64,000 bases of DNA from Teratosphaeria epicoccoides (lineage: Eukaryota; Ascomycota; Dothideomycetes; Mycosphaerellales; Teratosphaeriaceae), in the NCBI GenBank assembly GCA_021401465.1, contig JADDMT010000093.1, positions 1-64,000 on the forward strand, given 5' to 3'. The position numbers and the translations under genes are program-made. Every line of letters begins with the position of its first letter. Positions within the stretch are counted from its first letter, which is position 1. Positions 20,886 through 30,568 of this stretch are shown piece after piece. A model generated the notes under the pieces. The model saw only the letters and a program-made list of their open reading frames with translations. It ran no database searches and had not been told where the DNA came from.

Positions 20886-22191
20886 GTACACTGGGTTGCA
20901 AGATCTGCCTCGAGCTGCGGTGCATCCAGCTCATTCGATCTGGCGACGCAGGCCGGTACTGTGAACGGCATCTGTGTCTCCTTCGGCGACTGCTACGTGC
21001 TGTCCGGGCGTCAGCGAGGCTGCTGAAGTACGGCAGTCGGAGATTGAGGATTTCATGTTGACCTAACACTATCGTTGATCAGACTTCCACGTGCGACACA
21101 ACTCGGACATGGCGAGCGGGTGTTTGGAGCTGGTAGATTTGGATGCTATTTGGACGGCTGTGCGTACCGCTTAAGGCATCCTGATTTTTCCTGTGATGGT
21201 TATTACGCAAAGGCTTGCTTGTTCAAGAAGATAGCCGGGTTGATTTGAGTACTGTGTGTAGTCCTAATCAACAACCGACGGGTTTGTACGGATCTGGTTT
21301 ATATACTTCTGACATCCGGTATGGCATCACTTCCTGTGGTTCAATGAGTATAAGTATTCAAGAACGATAGGCGCGTCGAGTTCGCTGTTTCTCCAATAGA
21401 ACTAGTGCGCAGCCATTCTAACCAAGCTATTATGACATAATCGGCGAAGCTCACTTCTTAGTTACCCGGGGGGAAATCACGTGTCTTGTTTCACATGAGT
21501 CATAGCTAGAACTAGACTATAATGATAGGGAGGGCTATTTGGGAGCTTACTGGCGCTCCCGAGAGTACAATTTCCACATCCGTACGTTACCCTTAATATC
21601 GGCTTGGCAACTAGGTATAGCATGCTCGCCTGCCTAGACCTCGGGCAGCCGCAGGGACTGCCTCATGAGAGTGCGCCGCGACTACTGGGAGGGTCACGGT
21701 TGAGCTCTTTCATCGAGCCCTCAAGCCAAGTGAACGCAACGCAATCGTAAAGACCTTGATAGTTACATCTGTTGCACAACCCTTGCAAAGAAACCCACGT
21801 GCACATTCCATACGGATGTGCGAACAGACACTTCATCTATACCATCCACTACCTAAAGACCCATATCAGAACAAAATCACGATATGAACTGCTAGCAGTA
21901 TCATTATTGTCGAGGAGTCGGATCGATTCTCACCAGGTTCAGATTCTGGCCACTCTATGCAATGCATGGGAATCGCCGGTTGGATAGATTGAAGGGTCAA
22001 AAGCAGGTGCACATGCATGTGTTGACTTGTCTACACTACTGTACTTGAATCGTCTGGGCTCGGCGCTCATCGCATTCCGGGCGATGCTGAAATCTCCACA
22101 TGCAATTGATACAGTCAGGTTCCCCATCCGTACTTGAATCTGACTTCGGTCCCTTCTTTTTGGCAGCGCTCGCACAGCACAGATAGTCACG
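20886..22191. other. Intergenic, partly AT-richer, no gene
   Basis: A 1.3 kb spacer. Stop codons are frequent on both strands, and the part from 21140 to 21900 has a different, more AT-rich look than the rest of the window. It could contain an eroded mobile element, but I see no terminal repeats or transposase fragment. Confidence 0.4.
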
Positions 22192-22754
22192 ATGACGTCA
22201 GCAACCTTCATCACGATCCTAGCCTTAGCCTCCGCCGCCGCTGCTCTAGCAATCTGCCACACACCGCCAGGCCATGACACCAAATCCGCATCGTGCCTCT
22301 GCGACCTACCCAACGGTGTTGTAGACAGCCCTGACGTGAGGGGTTGCCTTGGCGCAGCCAACAACGACAAGGCCAACCCGTGCGCCAATGTACCAACGTC
22401 GCGCCCGCAGCCGAAGGACCTTGCTGTTCGGAACTCTATGACCGCTGCTGGAAGGACCATGGGATGGGCAAGGACCGATGCGTCAGCGACTCGGGGGATT
22501 TTGACGAGGACTTGGAATGTGATGGTCTCTGCGATGCTTTCTCGAACAGGTATCGCGCGGGTGATTCGAGGCACAGGTTTTGTATTTGCTCGCCGTACGA
22601 TGCCTACGGAGGCGACGGCAAACCCTGCAGCCGGTCGCTGTGGCCGCTTGAGCACTGGACACAGTTCTGGTCCATATATGGCAATATTCGACCATTGAAG
22701 CTACATAGCATCCATCTCAGTCCCCATGGTTTCCTGCACTTTACAGTATCTTGA
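22192..22754 (+). CDS. Small cysteine-rich secreted protein, effector-like; frame change inside
   Basis: The frame from the ATG at 22192 starts with a signal peptide (TFITILALASAAAALA) followed by ICHTPPGH and CLCDLPNG. A second frame, ending at 22754, carries the rest of what looks like one Cys-rich domain: GPCCSELYDRCW, DRCVSD, LECDGLCDAF, FCICSPYD, PCSRS. A 95-nt intron from 22316 (GTGTTG, a weak donor) to 22410 (CCCGCAG) joins them in frame as LPN-AEGPCC; otherwise a one-base indel is needed. The high cysteine content, small size and secretion signal fit fungal effectors or self-defence peptides, though no known family is recognised. No domain with a known activity is visible. Confidence 0.5.
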
Positions 22755-23235
22755 TAGCCTCATCATTCGCGAGTGAGACGCAGGCCTTCGCACTGTTGCT
22801 TCACTGCCGGCGTTCAGTATATGGCCGTACGTGCTGAGCATCACTGGATTTCGAGATTGTCGCCTGCCTATCTTCACGATTCTCAGAGCATGCAGATCGC
22901 GTTGGCTTCCTCAGCTACCTAAGCGCATTGATCGTTTCGGACTGTTTATCGCTATAGAACAAGTCCCTTCCATGGGGCGTCGCATGTTGTACCTCGAGTA
23001 CCCAAGCGCAGCGTACTGGCAAAGACCTCCGAGCACAGCAGCGTGAACCTAACAGCGTTGTAACTAGCCCAAAAGCACCGTGCTGCTTCTTGCATGTAAG
23101 ACATCGGCAGCCCACCCAAGACATGGCGACTGGACGCGTGTGTTCCCGAACAATTGTATACACACTCACTCTCCGCTGCCTCCCTCCAGGCCCGTACATC
23201 GCCTCCCTCAACAAGAGTCTTCTGAACTCGCGAGC
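22755..23235. other. Intergenic between convergent genes
   Basis: This region should hold the 3' untranslated regions of the Cys-rich gene and of the leucyl-tRNA synthetase gene. No other feature is seen. Confidence 0.45.
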
Positions 23236-26200
23236 TTACACATTCTCAAAAAAGAACGTCGGCTGCCCCGGCACAGCATTCTCCGCGCTCGACGGCAATT
23301 CCCGCCTCTCCTCGCCCACCAGCACACCCGCCGTACCACCAACCACCGTCCCACTCTTCCCACCCTCTTCAATAGCAATCACCTCCACGACCTCACACTT
23401 CTGTACCGTCTGCTTCAAACCCGGTACCATCTCCTTCAGCACCTCCACCTCGTCAAACGCCAATTTCCGCTCAAAAACAATTTCCGGCTTGATGCCCGAC
23501 TCGAGAGATTTCTTCAGAGTCTGCACAAATGGCATCGCGCGCTTACTCTCAGTTTTGGGAATCGCCTTTGACACGGCGCCCACGTCGACCTTCATGTCGG
23601 AGAAGTGTTGGCGGACCGTGTCGATGACTGAGTCTTGCCAGGCCGGGTACTTCAGCGCGGCAAAGATGGAGAGCTTCTTCTCCTTTTTGACGTCGTAGGA
23701 GGTCTGCTTACCCTTGCTCATCTTCTTCAACTGCGCGCCTTCCGCAGAGGTAATGTTCGAGGTTGTGCTGCGGACGTAGTCGCGTGCGGCTGTCAGCTCA
23801 GCTCTCTGCTCGGGCACTGTCGGGAAGAGCGCGTTCTGCACTGTGTCTGACTTTTCCAACACCTCGAGCCAGATGTGCTCAGCCCAGTGAGGAGCTACCA
23901 CTGTGACCATCAAAGCCTGCAGCTCAACATAGCGTTTCACGAGGTCGTGGTGCATGCCCACGCCGGCCGCCTTGGTGGCCTCGCGGTAGAAATCACGCGC
24001 ACCTGTGAAGTCATAGAGGCCGGATTTGACAGCAGATTTGTAATTTGTCGCCTCGTACTCCTCGCCTGCCAGCTTGACGAGACCGTTCAATTCATTCTCG
24101 AAAACCTCATCCCAGAAGATCTTGGACCCAGTGCGCTGGATCGCGTCATTGTTCTTGTGCCTCTCGGTCTTGGCCACCTCAGAGTAAGTCTCGCCCTCCC
24201 TGAGCAAGCGCGCGTCATTGACCACAGACTCGCACCACTGTCGCAGCTCGAACATCCTCAAGATATTCGAATTGGCGACTGTCTCTTCAAAATTGGCATC
24301 CTCAATGCCATCACCAGCGTCTGCCATCGCTATCCGCGTCGCATCCGCGCCGAACTTCGCAGTAGCATCTGCTAGTGTGAGGAAGTTGCCAGTCGACTTC
24401 GACATCTTCTCACCATTCAGCATCAGGTGTCCGTTTATTCGGATAGCCTTGGGCCAATACTCTGGCGGAAACAGCGCAACATGCACGTACAAGAAGAAGG
24501 TCAGATGGTTCTGGATCAGATCCTTACCCGATATCCGTACGTCGAGTGGGTACCAGTATTCGAACTCTCTGCGCATGCGCTCCAGACTCTCCTTCTTGAT
24601 GGTAGTGCTCTGAGGGATCTTCTCAGTCCGGCAGAAGAGGTAATCCCAGACGTCGTCAGTCATCTCGTCGGCACCAACATTAGCTGCACCGCGCTCCTTG
24701 CCAAAGATGTCTTTGTGCAGGAGGTGAGCGACGGTATAGTAGGCCATGTAGATTGTGGAATCAGACAAGGACTCTACAAGCTGCGTTTGATCCCATGGTA
24801 GCTTGGTACCTAGACCGTATGACCGTGCGCAAGCCCATTGTGCCAGCCAGTCCAAGACTTGCACGAAAGCGTTTTTGACTTCTGTAGAGAAAGTATTGAG
24901 GTGCTGACCATCTTCGTTCTTGATATGCTTGAGGACGTTTGGTTGCCACTCCTTGTCGCCGCTGCGCTCTGGTGTGCCGTAGTTCATGAACCACTGGTCG
25001 AGATGACCTGCCACACACTCGTCCGCTGATCGTGAAATGACGAGTCCGTCCGGCTCAGCGTAGTTGAAAGCATCGCCACAGTCGATCAGCTGCTGTCGCA
25101 CCAGCGGCTTGGCCTCTTCCACAGACTTGCCGGCAAAGTCACCATACACCATCTTGCCCTTGTAGAAGCCTTCCTTGTACGCAAGTTCCTTCGCCTCGGC
25201 CAACTGCTTGGCGTCCTTCGGTGAGTTTATCTTCATCGTCTCAACTAAATATCTCGCTGTCAGATTGCCATAGGAAGGCGTCTCGATAAGCGGAATGATC
25301 TCGACGTCAGCCCATTCCTTCTTGATCTTGTAGTACTCGGCCTTCTTGGTGAGATCCATGATGGTGGCGTAGTCGTCTGGCGAGTCTGATGGCACGCACG
25401 TTACCACGCCAGTACCCTTGCTTGCCTTGACCGTCTCCATTGGCAGAATGCGAACGCCGTTCTTCTGAGCGGACAGCGGTGCGTTCACAAGAGTGCCAAT
25501 TACGTCCGACCCCTGCAGCTCAGCGACCTTCGGATAGACGCCCCAAGACGGAAAGATGCCTTGAAATGCCATGTTTCTCGCAGCGCGGTCGGAGACAAAA
25601 TAGTATTCCTTCTTCGCTTTGTCGACCTCATAAATACCGTATGCGATAGAGGGACCCACGAAACAGCATGTCTGGCCGTACATTGTCTCTGGTCTCAACG
25701 TCGCTGGCACAAAGTAGACATTCGCACGTTCGGGCAGACCCACAATCTTACTCTTCGCACTGTCCGACCACTCCTTCACCTTGAGCTTCAGCGCAGTATA
25801 CTCCTGGACTCCTACACCCTCCCCTGAGCTTCTGTCGTGGTCCATGCACGCCTGGCCATCCTTGGGCGAGTAGACAGTATACCTCTTGCCAAAGCGAATC
25901 TTGCCCAACTCCTTTAATCTGTTCATCTGCCACCGCACAAACGCATCGTAGTACGGGTTCGCGTCGGTCGTGACCATTGATCGTCTCCAGTCGACTCTGC
26001 AGCCCAGATTCGTCAAGTCTCTTTGGCAGAGGGGAGGGAAGTGCTGCAGCCAGTGCTGGGGGTCGGCGAATTTGTGGATCTCTTCGATCGGAATGCCGAC
26101 CGCCAGCATGATCTGGAATTGGTATTTGAGGGCGACGTTCGTTTTGGCTGCAGCTTTGCTCTTCTTTGCGGAGAACTTGGTCACGTCCTCCTTGGTGGCG

Positions 26201-26730
26201 TTCTGTGTCGGAGCTGGTGCTGGCAGCTCGCCATTGACTTCACCCTTCGGCTTGACATTCTCGTCCTCTTGCACATTGTTGAGCTCACACCGTTCGAAGT
26301 TCTGTCCAAACATCTCAATCTCCCTCACCAACTTGTCTGCGCAGGCTTTGATGGGCATACCCGTGCAGTGGTAGCCTTGCGGATACAGCGCCCGTTGACC
26401 TCGCATTCTCGCCCAACCCGTGGCGAACTCCAGCTTAGATGCGGTGAAGGAGTGTCCTGCGTGCAGAGTGCCGTTCATGTATGGGTACGCCATGGTCGCC
26501 AGGTACTTCGGGTGCTTCTCCCGCAAGTCTCTGGGTGCAATCGAGTGAAACGGCGCTTCCTCCAAGCTTGGCGCATCTTGCTCGAAGATCTTGCTGTCTG
26601 CCCATGCTTTCTGGTACTTCTTTTCGCTCGCGATCAACGTGTCTCTCTTGTCTGTGTTTTCGATCTTCAGAGTGCCTTTCGGCTGCTCTGTCGGCGCGAG
26701 GGCCCTTTTCGTTGCTTCTACCGCTGCCAT
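23236..26730 (-). CDS. CDC60: Cytosolic leucyl-tRNA synthetase
   Basis: One uninterrupted frame of 1,164 residues from the ATG at 26730 (MAAVEATKRA). The open frame extends 16 codons further without an ATG. This class I enzyme attaches leucine to tRNA-Leu. The HIGH-type signature is PYMNGTLHAGH with HAGH at 90-93, and KMSKS is at 775-779. RPETMYGQTCCFVGPS and GTGVVTCVPSDSPDD mark the inserted editing domain that removes mischarged tRNA. Length and the long eukaryotic C-terminal extension fit the cytosolic rather than the mitochondrial enzyme; no mitochondrial presequence is seen. It is divergent from the next small gene, 272 bp apart. That such a long frame is intact argues that the sequence has few random indels, which matters for judging the broken genes elsewhere in the window. 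Confidence 0.97.
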   Translation of the reverse strand: MAAVEATKRALAPTEQPKGTLKIENTDKRDTLIASEKKYQKAWADSKIFEQDAPSLEEAPFHSIAPRDLREKHPKYLATMAYPYMNGTLHAGHSFTASKLEFATGWARMRGQRALYPQGYHCTGMPIKACADKLVREIEMFGQNFERCELNNVQEDENVKPKGEVNGELPAPAPTQNATKEDVTKFSAKKSKAAAKTNVALKYQFQIMLAVGIPIEEIHKFADPQHWLQHFPPLCQRDLTNLGCRVDWRRSMVTTDANPYYDAFVRWQMNRLKELGKIRFGKRYTVYSPKDGQACMDHDRSSGEGVGVQEYTALKLKVKEWSDSAKSKIVGLPERANVYFVPATLRPETMYGQTCCFVGPSIAYGIYEVDKAKKEYYFVSDRAARNMAFQGIFPSWGVYPKVAELQGSDVIGTLVNAPLSAQKNGVRILPMETVKASKGTGVVTCVPSDSPDDYATIMDLTKKAEYYKIKKEWADVEIIPLIETPSYGNLTARYLVETMKINSPKDAKQLAEAKELAYKEGFYKGKMVYGDFAGKSVEEAKPLVRQQLIDCGDAFNYAEPDGLVISRSADECVAGHLDQWFMNYGTPERSGDKEWQPNVLKHIKNEDGQHLNTFSTEVKNAFVQVLDWLAQWACARSYGLGTKLPWDQTQLVESLSDSTIYMAYYTVAHLLHKDIFGKERGAANVGADEMTDDVWDYLFCRTEKIPQSTTIKKESLERMRREFEYWYPLDVRISGKDLIQNHLTFFLYVHVALFPPEYWPKAIRINGHLMLNGEKMSKSTGNFLTLADATAKFGADATRIAMADAGDGIEDANFEETVANSNILRMFELRQWCESVVNDARLLREGETYSEVAKTERHKNNDAIQRTGSKIFWDEVFENELNGLVKLAGEEYEATNYKSAVKSGLYDFTGARDFYREATKAAGVGMHHDLVKRYVELQALMVTVVAPHWAEHIWLEVLEKSDTVQNALFPTVPEQRAELTAARDYVRSTTSNITSAEGAQLKKMSKGKQTSYDVKKEKKLSIFAALKYPAWQDSVIDTVRQHFSDMKVDVGAVSKAIPKTESKRAMPFVQTLKKSLESGIKPEIVFERKLAFDEVEVLKEMVPGLKQTVQKCEVVEVIAIEEGGKSGTVVGGTAGVLVGEERRELPSSAENAVPGQPTFFFENV

Positions 26731-27002
26731 TGTCGCGTATGAGGGTTGGTATGGAAAGGAGCGAAAGCCGGCAGCCAAAGGCCGGGTGGTGAGAATGCGT
26801 AGAGGCGACGTGGTGAGTCACGGGACAATAATGCTCATACCTTAATTTTGTTGTAGCTTTTCTGCTTTATGGCTGCCCGCGAGTTCGCAAGTCCATGTTC
26901 CTGCAGTATGGTCAAAAGTCGTCGTTCAATCTCCGGAGGTAGGAGCTGATCTTCACATGAAGAGCGCGCCTTCCTCTTTCAATCTTCATCAACACACTCG
27001 TC

Positions 27003-27413
27003 ATGGCGTCTCTACTCGGCGGCCTGTTTAAGAAGGCCCCACAAGGCCCAGCCAATATCATCAAATTCCCATACAACATCCACAGCAATCCATACCGCGC
27101 CAAACGCACGTGGCCGCCAGACTTCACAATGCTCTCCGAGAAGCACAAGTTCCGCCTGGAACGGCGATATCGGAGAAGGACGAAGCTGAAGTGGGCACGG
27201 CCTCAATGGGTCAAGTACACCAAGCTTGCTCAATGGGCCACGATTCTGTTTGTGGCTGTGTATGGGACGCTCTTTCTTGATATGCGGAGTGAGGAAGACA
27301 AGGCGAGGGGCGCTGGAGAGGAGACTGTGTTTGACGGGGTTAGGAAGTGGTATCGAGAGCAAGTGCGGTCTTTGGAGGGTGCGAGGGGTCATGGCAAGAG
27401 GCAGGAGAGTTGA
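27003..27413 (+). CDS. Small single-pass membrane protein, probably mitochondrial, conserved in ascomycetes
   Basis: An intronless 136-residue protein. The N-terminal part is basic and contains KRTWPPDFTMLSEKHKFRLERRYRRRTKLKWARPQW, split here by one hydrophobic step into a conserved block of charged and aromatic residues (about 34-68). Then one transmembrane helix follows (ATILFVAVYGTLFLDM, about 79-94) and a short charged tail. I recognise the WPPDF...FRLERRYRRR...KWARP pattern as a conserved hypothetical of filamentous ascomycetes. The basic N terminus and single helix suggest the mitochondrial inner membrane, but this is inference. It shares a short divergent promoter with the leucyl-tRNA synthetase gene. 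Confidence 0.7.
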   Translation: MASLLGGLFKKAPQGPANIIKFPYNIHSNPYRAKRTWPPDFTMLSEKHKFRLERRYRRRTKLKWARPQWVKYTKLAQWATILFVAVYGTLFLDMRSEEDKARGAGEETVFDGVRKWYREQVRSLEGARGHGKRQES

Positions 27414-28472
27414 GGGCGACACATCTCGCGTGCTGCGAGACCGCGTCTGGTGTTGGCGGCAGTCACCGACTGTCGACTTATCTAACAGAGTCGACAGAAG
27501 GATTCAAGCATCGTAATTGGCTCGCGGTTGACGACTTGGATGCACACCCTTGAAACGACTCTTGGGTCGGCCATGCTGAGGATTGCTGAGCCAAATGCCT
27601 CAGTGTGGAAATGATGTTAGCACAGCGACTGTCTCGGTCTCATGCAAGCATCAGCTACCCGGGCATATGGAAATTTCCGATTCCTCTATCATAGTGACAA
27701 AGCTAAATACTTTATTCTCCTCCAAAGGTAGGAGCCTACAGGGGAACCAATGGCCGGATTTCCTGAAGCGCAGGGCACACTGGCCATGCCAGCGAATGCG
27801 TTCATGACGGCCATCACATTTGCTACCACCACTGCCATTTTGGTCAAATCAAGGAGGATAGACCCTCGCTTGGACGTCCAGACATACGGTGTGACAAGCA
27901 TGTCAGGAAGTCACGGGTCGGCGCACATCGATTTCGTCTCGCCACTTGACTTTGCCAAAAGGCTATTCACCCCATCGCGAGACACTTCATGCAGACGATG
28001 CCTACCTCCTAGGTAGCTGATTGATCGAGGGAGGCTGCTCTGAACAGTTATGACGCCAATTCACGCCTTTGGATGGCAAACTTTGTTCCTGGCACGGAGC
28101 ACGTCTCAGGATGTCCGAGCTATGACGAGGAAACCTTGCTCGCAACGCAGTCTTGGTTACAGAAATACTGCAATATGTCCTGACCCTTGCCCACTTGGCA
28201 GGCGTCAGCGCGCATCTCGGTTCCGTTGTGCTCTGGGCTTTGGGTTTTCTGGTCGTCCCTTGCATGTAATGTTCCTGCAGCATCGATGTTAGCAACTGTG
28301 CTCTCGTGCTGTCGACTTACTCATCCAGGGCGCTATTTCCATGTGACAAAGCGCAAGCCTCTGCAGACATCCTGTTTAATCGCCGCCTCATAAGAGCGCA
28401 AGATCTCCGACCGAGCATCAGCAATCTCATCACTCCATTCCTCCCCTTGACCAACAACCTCAAGACGGGAAA
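27414..28472. other. Intergenic, no convincing gene
   Basis: A 1.06 kb spacer between plus-strand genes. Several short frames on both strands lack domains or good starts. No RNA gene is recognised. Confidence 0.4.
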
Positions 28473-29134
28473 ATGCACCCAATCTCCCTCCTCCCCATCC
28501 TCGCCCTCATAACAACCTCATTCGCCCACCCAACCAACTATGGCTGCTCCTCCCAAACCCTCGAAGCCTCCAGCGCCGAGCTCTCAAATCCCTCCAACTG
28601 CCTGACCAACGCCCAAACCGACGACATCATCAACCGTCTCTCCATCATCTTCAGCGGCGGCAAAGACTACGTCCAACTAGCGAACGATCTCCTCACCGAA
28701 GACTTCACCGCCATCTCTGACAGCTTCAACCTCATCGCGGGCGAGCCTCTGAACACGACGGGCAGCACCTCGCGAGAGCAAGCGCTGGAGGCTGTCGCAA
28801 TGTTGGCTCCGGTTCCTAACATCACAAGCTTGTAAGCCTAAGCCTAATTTCCTCGCAAATGTACAAAATAGCGGTAGGAATTGACGAGATGCGTAGGTTC
28901 GTGGCGCATACCTGCGATGCGATTTTCTGGTACTTCGAGTACGGGCGGATGCCTTTGCCGGTGAGGAATTTTGGGGTCTTCTTTGTGAATGAGGAGGGGA
29001 GGGTTTACAAGACGTATCGGGAGCTGAATTCGGCTGCGGCGTTGATTAATTTTGACCGTGATCTGCCGAAGAACGTGACAGTGGGAGACGAGGGGGTGGT
29101 CTTAAGTAAGGAGGGGTGTGGTGGGTATTATTAG
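28473..29134 (+). CDS. Secreted NTF2-like (SnoaL-like) domain protein
   Basis: Two exons (28473-28831, 28897-29134) give 198 residues. The 65-nt intron has donor GTAAGC, a TTGAC branch region and acceptor GCGTAG; other acceptors nearby would introduce stop codons. A signal peptide (MHPISLLPILALITTSFAHP) precedes two cysteines and then a helical and beta-sheet domain: a first helix with DDIINRLSIIF, then LLTEDFTAISDSFNLI, and later CDAIFWYFEYG, RNFGVFFVNEEGRVYKTYRELNSAAALINF. This order matches the secreted SnoaL-like/NTF2-like proteins abundant in Dothideomycetes. Enzymatic activity is not established for them; the fold makes a small-ligand pocket. Confidence 0.75.
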
Positions 29135-29635
29135 TGAGGGATGGACGGGAATGGGGATGGAGTTGCTGGTCAGTTGTGTGAAGGGTAGACCTTGCTGTCC
29201 TACGCTTTGATTCGAGCGAGTCGAGGTGCTGCTATTGAAGCACAATGCAGTGTAGCTGCGCACGCAAGTATGCAACCCTGATGACTGCGATGACCGAGAA
29301 TACTGCTGCATTTGCAGACCAGTGATCAGATGACTTCAGTCTCCTTGGCGCTGGATTTACTCTCGCCACCTTTTCACGATTGGTTGGTTCAGATAGGTTC
29401 ATTAGACGTCTTGACAATCACCTTCCACCTCAAAGCGCATGGAGACGTGCATCCTTCCATCTCCGGGCTCCATTCTTGTCCTGTCCTTTCTTCGTTGATC
29501 GTGAAGAGAAGCGCGACGAGGTTAATGGAGTTATGACTAATGCAATAGCGGGGCACCATTTCACATGCCAGCTCTCACTCGACCAACCCTTTAGTCCCCT
29601 CTTACATGTATTACAACGCCTCCATACACTCCACC
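29135..29635. other. Intergenic, no gene seen
   Basis: Spacer between two plus-strand genes; holds the promoter of the AP-3 sigma gene. An ATG at 29606 is in frame with that gene but adds only ten residues not expected in the family. Confidence 0.45.
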
Positions 29636-30217
29636 ATGATCAACGCCGTCCTCGTGTTCAACAACAACGGCCAGCCGCGCCTCACCAAATTCTACACTCA
29701 ACTCGACACCGCCGTGCAGCAACGCCTCCTGTCCGAAATCTTCACTCTCGTCTCTCAACGCCCAAACACCGCCTGTAACTTTCTGCCCCTCCCACCCCTC
29801 CTCGCACCGCCCACCACCGCCAAGCCCTCCCCCACTTCGTCTGAGCATAACGATGCGCCGAGTCTGGTGACGTACCGGCATTTCGCAACTCTATACTTCA
29901 TCGTCATCAGCACCTCCACGGAATCCCCGCTCGCGTTGCTGGACTTTATCCAGTGCTTCGTGGAGGCGCTGGATAGATTGTTCGAGAACGTGTGCGAGTT
30001 GGACTTGATCTTCAACTTTGAGACGTTGCATGCGGTGTTGGCCGAGATGATTGTGGGAGGTGTGGTGGTGGAGATCGGGCTGGATAGGGTTGTGGAGGGA
30101 GTGAGGGCGCAAGGAAGATTGGCGAAGAGGCCGGTGAATGAGAGTCGAGGTGGTGGAGCGTTGAGTGGATTGAGTGGGCTTGGAGGAGGTGCGAGCGGGA
30201 TTTGGGCTGGACGGTGA
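29636..30217 (+). CDS. APS3: AP-3 adaptor complex sigma subunit
   Basis: An intronless 193-residue protein. The start at 29636 has context CACCATGATC and gives MINAVLVFNNNGQPRLTKFY, the invariant opening of AP-3 sigma subunits; the in-frame ATG ten codons upstream is less likely. Further family marks are RLLSEIFTLVSQRP, CNFLPLP, YRHFATLYFIVISTSTESPLALLDFIQ, and ELDLIFNFETLHAVLAEM. The subunit is the small chain of the heterotetramer that sorts cargo from the Golgi directly to the vacuole. Compared with yeast it has an insertion of about 20 residues (after LPPLLAPP) and a Gly-rich tail, both common in filamentous fungi. Confidence 0.93.
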   Translation: MINAVLVFNNNGQPRLTKFYTQLDTAVQQRLLSEIFTLVSQRPNTACNFLPLPPLLAPPTTAKPSPTSSEHNDAPSLVTYRHFATLYFIVISTSTESPLALLDFIQCFVEALDRLFENVCELDLIFNFETLHAVLAEMIVGGVVVEIGLDRVVEGVRAQGRLAKRPVNESRGGGALSGLSGLGGGASGIWAGR

Positions 30218-30568
30218 GGAGGCAGCTTTGAGACCTTGTGTGTCAAGGAGAGCATGAGATATGGTTGTTACCCTCGACGAAGTGTGAACGTGAGAACTGG
30301 AAGATGTTTTGAACAACAGAATTGAGCTGTCACGGTTATTCCCATCACGCGATCTATATGACCGACCTGGAGCACACGGAGCGACGGCACATGTTCTGAT
30401 GTTCCCAAAGCGCCGCATGATTGCATCTATCTTCCAGGCCGGCTGGGTTCATATCCACACTACACTCCACGAATACCAGTACATCCAAACGCCTCAAAGC
30501 AAAACCTAATGCAGCAAAACCCGGATCGCCAAACGACTGGAAAGGGGGAATTACATACTTACCTTGCC
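30218..30568. other. Short convergent intergenic region
   Basis: The 3' flanks of the AP-3 sigma gene and of the long disordered-protein gene on the other strand. Nothing else is visible. Confidence 0.45.

Noticed and set aside
20890..21900. AT-richer, stop-rich stretch considered as a transposon relic
   Set aside because: No terminal repeats, target-site duplication or transposase/reverse-transcriptase fragment could be seen.
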